Counted from the first letter of the stretch, positions 15,500 through 22,996 are shown. The stretch: 42,469 nucleotides of DNA from CAG-103 sp963627135 (GCA_963627135.1 CAVFZY010000025.1:1-42469), one strand, 5' to 3'. Program-made: numbers and translations. The notes: generated by a model from the letters alone, not told the origin.

Positions 15500-15532
15500 G
15501 GTACTGCATTCTTCTATTTTTTCTATGGCGTA

Positions 15533-15561
15533 ATCGTAATGCAGAATTCCGCCGTTGTCAA
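15533..15561 (-). promoter_or_regulatory. Promoter of the lysine riboswitch operon
   Basis: TTGACA (15556-15561) and TACGAT (15533-15538), 17-base spacing, on the minus strand, inside the element about 110 bases from its right end. The transporter therefore keeps its own promoter when the element is a circle. Confidence 0.75.
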
Positions 15562-15647
15562 CCCTTTTCATAGTTTTCTGGCTTTTGACGAAAAAAATTC
15601 GCAACGCCTAAATTTTTTTGTCCGATTTGCAGAAGATTTGCGCATCC

Positions 15648-15690
15648 GGCACCACTTCTGCCGCTTCTGTACCGATGTCGGTGAGTATGG
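15648..15690. other. Element-chromosome junction (right att site)
   Basis: The element arm is 15648-15671, containing GCGGCAGAA (minus strand, 15664-15656). The shared GG is at 15672-15673, and cotJC codons for TDI lie beyond. With the left arm it forms a dyad TTCTGCCGC-N7-GG-N7-GCGGCAGAA in the reconstituted circle; 16 of 23 arm positions match by hand count. Confidence 0.72.
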
Positions 15691-15856
15691 CCGACAGCTC
15701 CGGGTACGGCATGGCATAGCGCTGACTGAGGTAGCGCAGGGAGGCGCCCAGCTCGCCGTCCGGCCCACCATACTGCGAGCAGATGAACTTTGCCAGCGCA
15801 GGATTGGAGTTCTTGATGCGGATCGGGTATTCCAGTTTCTTTTCATACACAAACAT
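15672..15856 (-). CDS. cotJC: Spore coat Mn-catalase CotJC, N-terminal 61 residues (split gene)
   Basis: The upstream part of cotJC: MFVYEKKLEYPI, then NPALAKFICSQYGGPDGELGASLRYLSQRY with the first metal-ligand Glu, ending LTDIG at the element junction. As it stands, translation would run 20 codons into the element to a TAG at 15608-15610, giving an 82-residue stub. The ATG is 3 bases after the cotJAB stop, with GAGGGG 9 bases before it. The rest of the protein is at 10666-11082. The rebuilt junction reads DIGTEELGH, as in intact CotJC. CotJC is a mother-cell-made Mn-catalase-like coat protein. Confidence 0.95.
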
Positions 15857-15859
15857 TGC

Positions 15860-16291
15860 TTATTTCCCCTCTCCTTCCTGCTGCCACGGCCAAGGCGCGT
15901 TGAGCCAGTCATAGACGTCCGAGCTTTCCAGATCCCGCAGCGAAATGGGGCCATACTGCTCCACATATCGCTTACGCCCCTCCGCGCTCAGGCGGATGCA
16001 CTTTTGCAGCGTCTCGAATGCCTCGCGGTCGTCCGGATGGGTATCCAGATACAGGTTCAGCTCCCGGATGACAAAATCCATCGCCATCAGCTCGCACAGT
16101 GGTGTGCTGAGGTCGCCGGGTTTGTTGACCATGTTCATAAACGGCAGGTCCAGTCCCGGGAACAGCGTGCCGCGCGCCAGCGCCATGCGCTTGTCATACG
16201 CTGGCTCGCTGGATTGTTGCATGGGCGTCTGCGCCAGTGCCAATGGTGCGCACTCCGGCAGCGGGCCCTGCTTGAAATTGCATTTGTCCAC
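15860..16291 (-). CDS. Fused spore coat protein CotJA-CotJB
   Basis: A 143-residue product joining two normally separate coat proteins. Residues about 8-50 match CotJA (PLALAQTPMQQ, ALARGTLFPGLDLPF). Residues about 56-143 match CotJB (LMAMDFVIRELNLYLDTHPDDREAFE, YEQYGPISL-like YVEQYGPISL, DWLNAPWPWQ). The start is a GTG at 16291 with GGAGG 7 bases upstream. It is followed after 3 bases by cotJC, giving the standard cotJA-B-C order. CotJ proteins are deposited in the inner coat. The fusion is seen directly: no stop lies between the two parts. Confidence 0.9.
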   Translation of the reverse strand: MDKCNFKQGPLPECAPLALAQTPMQQSSEPAYDKRMALARGTLFPGLDLPFMNMVNKPGDLSTPLCELMAMDFVIRELNLYLDTHPDDREAFETLQKCIRLSAEGRKRYVEQYGPISLRDLESSDVYDWLNAPWPWQQEGEGK

Positions 16292-16330
16292 AGTCGTTCC
16301 TCCTTTTCAAATCGGGCACTCAGCCCGCAC

Positions 16331-16360
16331 TATCCTATGCAGACCTGATTTTGCCCGTGC
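16331..16360 (-). promoter_or_regulatory. Putative mother-cell (sigma-E/K) promoter of cotJ
   Basis: On the minus strand CATAGGATA (16339-16331) fits the sigma-K -10 pattern CATANNNTA. GCAC lies 17 bases upstream (16360-16357) as a possible -35. The start site would be about 34 bases before the cotJAB GTG. No good TTGACA/TATAAT pair is present. Confidence 0.45.
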
Positions 16361-16369
16361 GGAACGCGG

Positions 16370-16401
16370 CGAAAACAGGCGGCGCCGGATGGCGCCGCCT
16401 G
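16370..16401 (-). terminator. Intrinsic terminator of the MATE gene
   Basis: Perfect 11-bp stem (16376-16386 and 16391-16401) followed by TTTT on the minus strand, 15 bases after the MATE stop. Confidence 0.92.
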
Positions 16402-16416
16402 TGACAGAACGGAGCA

Positions 16417-17787
16417 TTATTTCGTTTTCGGCAGCGCCATGCCCGTCTTTTTGAGTGTTGTGCGCAGGAACAAAAGCGACAAGAGCAGCGATGCGACCTC
16501 GGCGATTGGGAATGCAAACCAGACGTCCCGAAGTACACCGGCCAGCGACAACAGATAGGCCGCCGGGATGAGCACCACGATCTGACGCGCAATGGAGATG
16601 AACATACTGTAGACGCTGTAGCCGAACGCCTGACACGAGGAACCGGCCACGATGCTGATGCCGGCAAACACGAACGCCAGGCTCATGATGCGCAGCGCAG
16701 GCGCGCCGATCTCCAGCATGGCCTCCGATGCATCAAACATCATCAGCAGTTCCTTCGGCACGAGCTGGAACACGAGAAAGCCCAGCACCATGATAATGAC
16801 GGCGTAGAGCACACCCAGACGGATCGTCTTATGGATGCGCTCCGGCTTCTGTGCGCCGTAGTTATAGGCAATGATCGGCACCATGCCGTTATTGAGGCCA
16901 AAGACCGGCATGAACACAAAGCTCTGGAGCTTGAAATAGACGCCAAACACCGCGACCGCCGTGGACGAGAACGTGATGAGGATCAGGTTCATGATGAAGC
17001 ACGTCAGCGATGAGACGCAGCTCATGATGATCGACGGGATGCTGATGGCTGTGATCTCGCCCATCAGCTTGCCGCTCGGACGGATGTGGCGCAGACGCAG
17101 GTGCACCTCCGGATTCTTGGTATGGTTGAGTATGACCGCCACGGCTGCACCCAAACACTGGCCGATCACCGTCGCCCAGGCGGCGCCGGCAATGCCCATC
17201 TTCGGGAAGCCAAGCAAGCCGAAGATGAGGATCGGGTCGAGGATGATATTCGTGATCGCGCCAACCAGCTGCGTGACCATGGAATAGACCGTGCGGCCGG
17301 TTGCCTGCAGAAAGCGCTCAAACGTGATCTCACAAAACACACCGAACGAGCACAGCACGCAGATGTTCAGATACGTGATGCCATACTCGACGATGGACTC
17401 GATATCCGTCTGCGCACGCATATAGGCGCGGATGCCGATCAGGCCGGCAACGAGCACAAGCAGATAGCTCAGCAGCGCCAGCAGCAGGCCGTTGACCGCG
17501 ACCTGATTGACGCGCTCGGTGTTTTTCTGCCCAAGTGCGCGCGACAGCAGCGCGTTGATGCCGACGCCAAAGCCGACGGCAATGGAAATGATGATATTCT
17601 GCAGCGGGAACGCCATGGACACAGCCGTGAGCGCATCCTCGCAGATGCGCGAGACAAAGATGCTGTCCACAATGTTATACAGCGCCTGTACGAGCATGGA
17701 GATCATCATCGGGACCGCCATGGACAGCAGGAGCTTGTTTTCGGGCATGGTGCCCATTTTATTTTCGCGAAGGGTTTCTTCCGGCAT
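16417..17787 (-). CDS. MATE-family multidrug/cation antiporter
   Basis: A 456-residue inner-membrane antiporter with twelve predicted membrane segments in two bundles. The MATE pattern is clear at the start (NKLLLSMAVPMMISMLVQALYNIVDSIFVSRI) and in GLNNGMVPIIAYNYGAQ in the second half. The ATG at 17787 has AGGAGAG 5 bases upstream, so the longer frame to 17823 is rejected. It has its own promoter and terminator and no close partners. MATE proteins export organic cations or drugs in exchange for sodium ions or protons; the substrate here cannot be told. Confidence 0.93.
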   Translation of the reverse strand: MPEETLRENKMGTMPENKLLLSMAVPMMISMLVQALYNIVDSIFVSRICEDALTAVSMAFPLQNIIISIAVGFGVGINALLSRALGQKNTERVNQVAVNGLLLALLSYLLVLVAGLIGIRAYMRAQTDIESIVEYGITYLNICVLCSFGVFCEITFERFLQATGRTVYSMVTQLVGAITNIILDPILIFGLLGFPKMGIAGAAWATVIGQCLGAAVAVILNHTKNPEVHLRLRHIRPSGKLMGEITAISIPSIIMSCVSSLTCFIMNLILITFSSTAVAVFGVYFKLQSFVFMPVFGLNNGMVPIIAYNYGAQKPERIHKTIRLGVLYAVIIMVLGFLVFQLVPKELLMMFDASEAMLEIGAPALRIMSLAFVFAGISIVAGSSCQAFGYSVYSMFISIARQIVVLIPAAYLLSLAGVLRDVWFAFPIAEVASLLLSLLFLRTTLKKTGMALPKTK

Positions 17788-17838
17788 ATCGTCTCTCCTA
17801 AAAGTATACGCAAATAAAGTCAAACGTCACGAATGCCT

Positions 17839-17867
17839 ATTATAGGTCGCCCGCAGCGGAATGTCAA
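17839..17867 (-). promoter_or_regulatory. Sigma-A promoter of the MATE gene
   Basis: TTGACA (17862-17867) and TATAAT (17839-17844), 17-base spacing, on the minus strand. Both boxes are perfect. Confidence 0.85.
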
Positions 17868-17947
17868 GGTATGTTGCATTTTGCAGGGTTGTCACTGTAG
17901 CAGAAACCGAAAAGGAAAATTCATCTAAACTCCATTTTTTGCATGTT

Positions 17948-18637
17948 TCATGGGAGAATCCTGCGCGGACAAAACGAAATGTAATCCGCCGACAGCAGCC
18001 GGAACTCCGTGTCATGATACATGCCCTGAAAGGCGCTGCGGCAGCCGCGGCTGTGGATGTGTCCATAGCAGCACAGCGGCACATGATACGCATCGAACAG
18101 GTCCAAAATCTCCGGGCACTCGTAGCCGAGGTACTTCGGCGGGTAGTGCAGAAAGACGAGCTTTGTCCTGTCCCCCGCCGCCTTGAGCGACGTCTCGAGC
18201 CGGCCGACCTCGCGCAGCATGATCTTCCGGTCGTGCGCCTCACCCTTGGCCTCCTCATAAAACCAGCCGCGCGTGCCGCAAATGGCATAATCGCCGTAGA
18301 AGTAGCAGTTATTATTGAGGATGTCCATGGTGTGCATATCGTGCGCTTCAAAAAAGCTGTAGGCCTTTTTCGCGGTGCTCCACCAGAAGTCGTGGTTGCC
18401 CTTGAGCAAAATCTTTTTCCCGGGCAAAGCCTCGATGAACTGAAAGTCCGGCAGCGCCTGCTCCATGGTCATGCCCCAGGCAAGGTCGCCGCAGAGCACG
18501 CAGACATCGTCGTCATGCAGGGATGAAAAACCAAGTTTGATCTTTTCTACATAATTTTCCCATGGCCCGCCAAATACGTCCATGGGCTTATCTGCGCCCA
18601 GCGACAGATGCAGGTCGCCGATTGCATACAATGCCAT
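17948..18637 (-). CDS. Calcineurin-like metallophosphoesterase
   Basis: A 229-residue cytoplasmic phosphoesterase of the YkoQ-like/UPF group. Dimetal motifs are in order: AIGDLHLS (D, H), LCGDLAWG (D), LLKGNHDFWW (N, H), FLHYPPK (H) and CYGHIHS (H, H). The ATG at 18637 has GGAGG 7 bases upstream. The frame's extension to 18724 crosses the divergent DUF1540 promoter region. The substrate is unknown; related enzymes cleave phosphodiesters or nucleotides. It is transcribed away from the DUF1540 gene and has no clear terminator before the MATE promoter. Confidence 0.92.
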   Translation of the reverse strand: MALYAIGDLHLSLGADKPMDVFGGPWENYVEKIKLGFSSLHDDDVCVLCGDLAWGMTMEQALPDFQFIEALPGKKILLKGNHDFWWSTAKKAYSFFEAHDMHTMDILNNNCYFYGDYAICGTRGWFYEEAKGEAHDRKIMLREVGRLETSLKAAGDRTKLVFLHYPPKYLGYECPEILDLFDAYHVPLCCYGHIHSRGCRSAFQGMYHDTEFRLLSADYISFCPRRILP

Positions 18638-18722
18638 TTGCGTTCCTCCGTATATTCCGCGCCCGGCTGCACACAATAGATTCGACCGGCGGATGCCGGA
18701 ATCTGATCTGGAGGCAGAAACC

Positions 18723-18911
18723 ATGAGCGATCATATCAACGACTGCTGCGAGTACAACGTGGCGTGCGACGTGAGCAACTGCGCCTACAATGCGGACGGC
18801 AAGCGCTGCCACGCAGACCACATTCAGGTCAAAAACGCCCCGGGCACCTGCACCTGCAAGGACGAGACGTTCTGCAGCACCTTCACCAAGAAGGGCAGCG
18901 CGGCGTTCTGA
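18723..18911 (+). CDS. DUF1540 Cys-rich small protein
   Basis: A 62-residue protein with eight cysteines arranged as CCEYNVACDVSNCAYNADGKRCHA...CTCKDETFCSTF. This is the DUF1540 pattern, which probably binds a metal. GGAGG lies 8 bases before the ATG. DUF1540 proteins are common in spore-forming Firmicutes and often found with spore-associated genes; their job is not established. It diverges from the metallophosphoesterase across an 85-base gap in which no strong promoter stands out. Confidence 0.88.
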   Translation: MSDHINDCCEYNVACDVSNCAYNADGKRCHADHIQVKNAPGTCTCKDETFCSTFTKKGSAAF

Positions 18912-18916
18912 CCCGG

Positions 18917-18936
18917 CGGACGGGTCTCCCCGTCCG
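18917..18936. terminator. Short hairpin between DUF1540 and thrC ends
   Basis: CGGACGGG (18917-18924) pairs with CCCGTCCG (18929-18936). T-run is weak on both strands. It is shared by convergent genes. Confidence 0.5.
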
Positions 18937-18943
18937 TTACATA

Positions 18944-20425
18944 TTATTTCAGGAATTCGTCCACCGTATGCAGCATCTGCGCCTTATCCACACAGCCGCC
19001 GAAGCGCACCGGGCGTGCGTCCAGACCGGTCAGCGGCGCTGGCGCATCGAGGCGCGTCTCACACGACAGGCGGCGGATCAGCGCCGGGCCGAAGGCGTCG
19101 GCCGTGCCGCCGATGCCGCGCAGCACCTGATCGCAGAACTTGAAGGGGCTGGCCGTGGACACAACAACAGCGGGCGTCCGGTCGCCGGTCTCGCTGCGGT
19201 AATCATCGAGCACGTGATAGGCGACCGCCGTGTGCGTATCGATCAGATAGCGGTGGTCGCGCCAGGCGTGGCCAATCTTCTCACGCGTCTGGATATCGTT
19301 GCAGAAGCCGCCGGCAAACGTCGCCTGGATCTTCGCCTTGAGTTCGTCGGAGACCGTGTAGCTCCCCTGATCGCGCAGCTGCTGCATATAGCCCGCGACC
19401 TCCGTGTCGCTGCCGCAGAGGGCGTAGAGCAGACGCTCGAGATTGCTCGAGACAAGAATGTCCATCGACGGGGACGCCGTCGTGTGGAACGGACGGTTCT
19501 TATTATAAGTACCCGTGCGGATGAAGTCCGTGAGCACATTGTTCGCGTTCGACGCGCACACGAGCTTGCCCACCGGCAGGCCCATCTCCTTGGCATACCA
19601 GCCGGCGAGAATGTCACCGAAGTTGCCGGTCGGCACGACGAAGTTCAGCTTGTCGCCCATGGCGATCATGCCGCCGGTGACGGCGTCACAGTACGCCGAG
19701 AAATAGTAGACGATCTGCGGCAGCAGGCGGCCCCAGTTGATGGAGTTGGCCGAGGACAGGAACCAGCCGCGCTGCGAGATCTGCGCAGCAAACGCCTTGT
19801 CGCCGAAGATCTGCTTGACGCCGGTCTGCGCGTCGTCAAAGTTGCCGCGCACGGCGCTGACCGCGACGTTATCGCCTGTCTGCGTGACCATCTGCAGGCG
19901 CTGGATCTCCGACACGCCGCTGTACGGATAGAACACGAGGATCTTCGTGCCCGGCACGTCGGCAAAGCCCTGCAGGGCCGCCTTGCCGGTGTCGCCCGAG
20001 GTGGCGACGAGGATGCACACCTGCCGCTGCTCGCCGCACTTTTTCAGGCTCGCCGTGAGCAGGTACGGCAGGATCTGCAGCGCCATATCCTTGAACGCGC
20101 ACGTCGGCCCGTGCCAGAGTTCGAGAAACGCCGTGGTGTCATCGAGCCGGTGCACCGGCGCAACGGCCGGGTCGTCAAACTGACTGCCGTAGGCCGCAGC
20201 GGTAAAGCGCGCGAGCTCCTTCTCCGTAAACTCGCTCAGAAACGGGCGCATGATCGTCACGGCGCGCTGCTGGTAGGTCATGCCGTACAGCGCCTGAAGC
20301 TGCTGCGCGGACACCTCCGGCAGCGCCTCCGGCACGAACAGGCCGCCGTCCGGCGCGAGGCCGCGGGCGATCGCCTGCGCGGCGGAAACAATCTGCTGAT
20401 GATCTCTTGTGCTGTAGTAGTTCAT
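18944..20425 (-). CDS. thrC: Threonine synthase
   Basis: PLP enzyme converting O-phosphohomoserine to threonine. The 493-residue length matches the long (E. coli/yeast-like) form. It starts MNYYSTRDHQQIVSAAQAI with the family's N-terminal GLAPDGGLFVPE. The PLP Lys is in GPTCAFKDMALQ, the phosphate loop in ATSGDTGKAAL, and the SANSINWGRLLPQ and VPTGNFGDILAGWYAK signatures are present. The ATG at 20425 has GAGGG 7 bases upstream. It lies 13 bases after yraN, so it is probably the last gene of the lepB-rbgA-rnhB-yraN run. No T-box was seen in front of it. Confidence 0.96.
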   Translation of the reverse strand: MNYYSTRDHQQIVSAAQAIARGLAPDGGLFVPEALPEVSAQQLQALYGMTYQQRAVTIMRPFLSEFTEKELARFTAAAYGSQFDDPAVAPVHRLDDTTAFLELWHGPTCAFKDMALQILPYLLTASLKKCGEQRQVCILVATSGDTGKAALQGFADVPGTKILVFYPYSGVSEIQRLQMVTQTGDNVAVSAVRGNFDDAQTGVKQIFGDKAFAAQISQRGWFLSSANSINWGRLLPQIVYYFSAYCDAVTGGMIAMGDKLNFVVPTGNFGDILAGWYAKEMGLPVGKLVCASNANNVLTDFIRTGTYNKNRPFHTTASPSMDILVSSNLERLLYALCGSDTEVAGYMQQLRDQGSYTVSDELKAKIQATFAGGFCNDIQTREKIGHAWRDHRYLIDTHTAVAYHVLDDYRSETGDRTPAVVVSTASPFKFCDQVLRGIGGTADAFGPALIRRLSCETRLDAPAPLTGLDARPVRFGGCVDKAQMLHTVDEFLK

Positions 20426-20438
20426 ATCTGATCCCTCA

Positions 20439-20810
20439 TTATTCAAATGCATTTTCGATCTGATTGATCCTGCGCTGGCGGCGCGGCGTGTCCGCGTCAC
20501 CGTAAATTTCGACCACGTCAAAGCGCGGCTGCAGCTCCGTTTCGTGCTCCGCCAGCCAGAGCGACGCCGCCGTGCGGACGCGCGCCTGCTTGGCCGGCGT
20601 CACATACGCGCCCGCGCGCACGAACCGGTCGGACGCGCGCAGCTTCACCTCCACGAACACAACATAGTGCCGGTCGGCCGCGATGATGTCGATCTCGCCA
20701 AAGCGGCAGCTGTAGTTGCGCGCGAGGATGCGGTAACCATGCCGGCGCAGGTACGCCGCTGCGCAGTCCTCGCCCCAGGCGCCCTTCGTTCCCTTGACTG
20801 CACCAGCCAT
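20439..20810 (-). CDS. YraN-family putative endonuclease (UPF0102)
   Basis: A 123-residue protein with the PD-(D/E)XK-like core of the YraN family: GEDCAAAYLRRHGYRILARNYSCRFGEIDIIAADRHYVVFVEVKLRAS. The E-I-D...V-E-V-K acidic/lysine site is intact. It begins one base after the rnhB stop, probably by translational coupling because no strong ribosome site is present. The family is thought to act on nucleic acid but has no firm function; pairing with rnhB is very conserved. Confidence 0.93.
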   Translation of the reverse strand: MAGAVKGTKGAWGEDCAAAYLRRHGYRILARNYSCRFGEIDIIAADRHYVVFVEVKLRASDRFVRAGAYVTPAKQARVRTAASLWLAEHETELQPRFDVVEIYGDADTPRRQRRINQIENAFE

Positions 20811-20811
20811 A

Positions 20812-21417
20812 TCAGTGCATCTTTTTCAGGAACGACGGCCGGTGGATGGGGCATGGCCCATACGCCCGGATGGCCGCATAGTGCGCCGCCGTGCCGTAAC
20901 CCTTGTGTTTTTCAAAACCATACTGCGGATAGGTCTCCGCCATCCGGCGCATGTAGCGGTCACGCGTGACCTTTGCAAGCACGGAGGCCGCCGCGATGTC
21001 GGCACACTTGCCGTCGCCGCCGACGATGCACCGGCTCGGCACCGCGATGCCGGTGTTCCGGTTGCCGTCGATGAGCGCAAGCACCGGCTGCGGGGAGAGC
21101 TGCGCGATGGCCCGGTTCATGGCCAGAAACGTCGCGCCGAGGATGTTGTGTTCCTCAATCTCCTCCACGGTCGAAAACGCAATGCCGTAACTCAGCGCCT
21201 GCGCGATGATGGTATCATAGAGCGCCTCGCGTTTTTTCTCCGAGAGCTTTTTCGAGTCGTTCAGGCCCGGGATCTCCAGTCCCGGCGGCAGCATCACCGC
21301 CGCCGCGCACACGGGCCCGGCCAGCGGGCCGCGCCCGGCCTCGTCCACACCGCACAGCGGATCGGTGTCCGGCGTGCGGAGATCGTTTTCCAATGTCCAC
21401 AGATCGACCTGCGTCAT
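20812..21417 (-). CDS. rnhB: Ribonuclease HII
   Basis: Removes ribonucleotides from RNA-DNA hybrids during replication and repair. The 201-residue protein has the active-site set: GVDEAGRGPLAGPV (Asp, Glu), LNDSKKL, LIDGN (Asp) and AAASVLAKVTRDRYM (downstream Asp). GGAGG lies 7 bases before the ATG, which overlaps the rbgA stop as ATGA. Next gene yraN follows after one base. Confidence 0.97.
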   Translation of the reverse strand: MTQVDLWTLENDLRTPDTDPLCGVDEAGRGPLAGPVCAAAVMLPPGLEIPGLNDSKKLSEKKREALYDTIIAQALSYGIAFSTVEEIEEHNILGATFLAMNRAIAQLSPQPVLALIDGNRNTGIAVPSRCIVGGDGKCADIAAASVLAKVTRDRYMRRMAETYPQYGFEKHKGYGTAAHYAAIRAYGPCPIHRPSFLKKMH

Positions 21418-22292
21418 ACTTCCGCCTCCGGCATCTCAAGCGTGATGCGGCCGAGCTTGCCGCCACGGTACTCATCGAGCAGCACACCCGCCATCCGCTC
21501 GAGATCATATTCCCCGCCAGAGATAAGAAAGCCGCGCTTTTTCGCCGCCTGCTCCAGCAGCTCGAAGCCATTGCAGGCCGGGTCCGGGTGGAACTTGTAG
21601 CGCTGCTCCACCGCGTCGGGGTAAAACCGCGCGAGCCGGAGCATGAAGTTGGCCGCAAGCGTCTCGCGGTCGAGCACCTCGGCCTTGATCGCGCCGGTGA
21701 TAGCCAGCAGCTCGCCGACCTCCTGACTGTCAAACCGCGGCCAGAGGATGCCCGGCGTGTCCAGCAGTTCAAGGCCCTGATCGACCGTGATCCACTGCTT
21801 GCCGCGCGTAACGCCCGGCCGGTCGCCGGCGGCGGCCGCCTTGCGCCGCGCCACCTTATTGATAAATGTGGACTTGCCCACGTTCGGGATACCCAGCACC
21901 ATGACGCGCATCGGCCGGCCGACCTGCCCCTTGGCGGCATACGCCTCGATCTTGTCGTGCAGCGCCGTGCGCACGGCCCCGGCAAAGCCATTGACGCCCT
22001 TGCCGCTGCGGCTGTCGGTCTCGAGCACGGTCATGCCCTGCCGCTGAAAGGCTGCGCGCCACCGCGCCGTCGCCTTCGGGTCGGCGAGATCGGTGCGGTT
22101 GAGCACGACGATGCGGGGCTTGTCGCCCGCAAGCCGGTCGATGTCCGGATTACGGCTCGCCATCGGGATGCGCGCATCGAGAATCTCGCACACGGCATCG
22201 ACCTGCTTCATGTGCTCCTCGATCATGCGCTGGGCCTTCGTCATATGGCCCGGGAACCACTGGATATTCAGTTTCTCAAAGTCCTGCGCCAT
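21414..22292 (-). CDS. rbgA: Ribosome biogenesis GTPase RbgA (YlqF)
   Basis: A circularly permuted GTPase needed for late 50S assembly. The 292-residue protein has G-motifs in permuted order: VLNRTDL (G4), GIPNVGKSTFIN (G1), GVTRGKQ (G2 region) and LLDTPGILWP (G3). The N-terminal IQWFPGHMTKAQR and the C-terminal RNA-binding region are present. Its start lies one base after lepB's stop and its end overlaps rnhB. The lepB-rbgA-rnhB order beside rplS is standard in Firmicutes. Confidence 0.95.
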   Translation of the reverse strand: MAQDFEKLNIQWFPGHMTKAQRMIEEHMKQVDAVCEILDARIPMASRNPDIDRLAGDKPRIVVLNRTDLADPKATARWRAAFQRQGMTVLETDSRSGKGVNGFAGAVRTALHDKIEAYAAKGQVGRPMRVMVLGIPNVGKSTFINKVARRKAAAAGDRPGVTRGKQWITVDQGLELLDTPGILWPRFDSQEVGELLAITGAIKAEVLDRETLAANFMLRLARFYPDAVEQRYKFHPDPACNGFELLEQAAKKRGFLISGGEYDLERMAGVLLDEYRGGKLGRITLEMPEAEV

Positions 22293-22293
22293 G

Positions 22294-22842
22294 TTATTTC
22301 ACAACTCCGATGTTCTTGACCGGGAAGAGCGTGAAGTACACCCGGCCCATGATATAGCGCTCATCGACGCAGCCGAGACGTGCATCGCGGCTGTCGGTGG
22401 AGGCGTTGCGGTTGTCGCCCATGACGAACACACAGCCTTCCGGCACCGTGATCTTGCCCTCGAAATTCTCCCGGTCGTGCACGGGTTCATTGACATACGG
22501 CTCATCGAGCGCCTTGCCATCGACGTAGACCACGCCGTCGTCAAAGTCAATGTCCACGGTCTGCCCCTCCGTCGCGATGATGCGCTTGACGATGGGCTCT
22601 TCCATGAGCGTCTGTTTGCGCAGGACAACGATATCCCCCTGTTTCGGATGATAGAACAGGTTGGAGATGACGACCTTGTCATTCTGCTCGAGCGTCGGCA
22701 CCATGGAGTGACCGACGACGTTGACCATGCGCACCGCAAACACAAACAGCAGCACACAGAACACCAGCGCAAAGATGATGCACTGGATCCAATCGTATAC
22801 TTCGGCGCGGCCCTTGGCGCCGCTGGAATTCTTGCTGTCCAT
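22294..22842 (-). CDS. lepB: Signal peptidase I
   Basis: Membrane-anchored Ser/Lys protease that cleaves secretory signal peptides. The 182-residue protein has one N-terminal membrane segment (IIFALVFCVLLFVFAV). The catalytic Ser is in GHSMVPTL, the Lys in IVKRIIATEGQ, and box E is VFVMGDNRNASTDSRD. The ATG at 22842 is preceded by GAGG at 9 bases. It has its own promoter and is the first gene of the lepB-rbgA-rnhB-yraN-thrC run. It may process the SLH proteins of this region. Confidence 0.95.
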   Translation of the reverse strand: MDSKNSSGAKGRAEVYDWIQCIIFALVFCVLLFVFAVRMVNVVGHSMVPTLEQNDKVVISNLFYHPKQGDIVVLRKQTLMEEPIVKRIIATEGQTVDIDFDDGVVYVDGKALDEPYVNEPVHDRENFEGKITVPEGCVFVMGDNRNASTDSRDARLGCVDERYIMGRVYFTLFPVKNIGVVK

Positions 22843-22878
22843 TTTTCAAAACCTCGGTGTAAAAAATTCGTAGCTTAT

Positions 22879-22908
22879 ATTATACACGCTCAAGCCCATT
22901 TTCGGCAA
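22879..22908 (-). promoter_or_regulatory. Promoter of the lepB operon
   Basis: TTGCCG (22903-22908) and a perfect TATAAT (22879-22884) on the minus strand, 18-base spacing, between the rplS terminator and lepB. Confidence 0.65.
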
Positions 22909-22959
22909 CTAAAATTGTGTGAATTCTTTTCCGGCGGCGCAAAAACGCCCCGAAAATGC

Positions 22960-22985
22960 AAAAAAGAGGCCGAAGCCTCTTTTTT
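22960..22985. terminator. Terminator after rplS
   Basis: GAGGC-TTCG-GCCTC (minus strand) with A6 and T6 runs on either side, 12 bases after the rplS stop. Confidence 0.93.
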
Positions 22986-22996
22986 GCAGTATCCAC

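Larger units (their letters stand above)
11083..15671. mobile_element. 4.59-kb serine-recombinase element interrupting cotJC
   Basis: A compact skin-like intervening element. It carries, from the left, a 59-residue ORF and a serine recombinase on the plus strand, then an ATPase, permease and binding protein of a lysine ABC transporter, and the lysine riboswitch with its promoter, on the minus strand. Both flanks are cotJC coding sequence in the same orientation and frame. Predicted excision between the GG dinucleotides at 11081-11082 and 15672-15673 removes a 4,591-bp circle and leaves an intact 199-codon cotJC. Developmentally excised elements are known in sigK (skin), spoVFB (vfbin) and spsM (SP-beta); the cotJC target and a transporter cargo are what stand out here. 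Confidence 0.9.

Noticed and set aside
15264..15540. T-box leader before the lysine transporter
   Set aside because: No T-box AGGGTGG-type antiterminator sequence is present, while the L-box blocks are there in order.
10666..15856. cotJC split caused by assembly error or a chance inversion
   Set aside because: Both halves are in the same direction and frame, the join is exact, a recombinase lies at one end, and the ends carry matching dyad arms.
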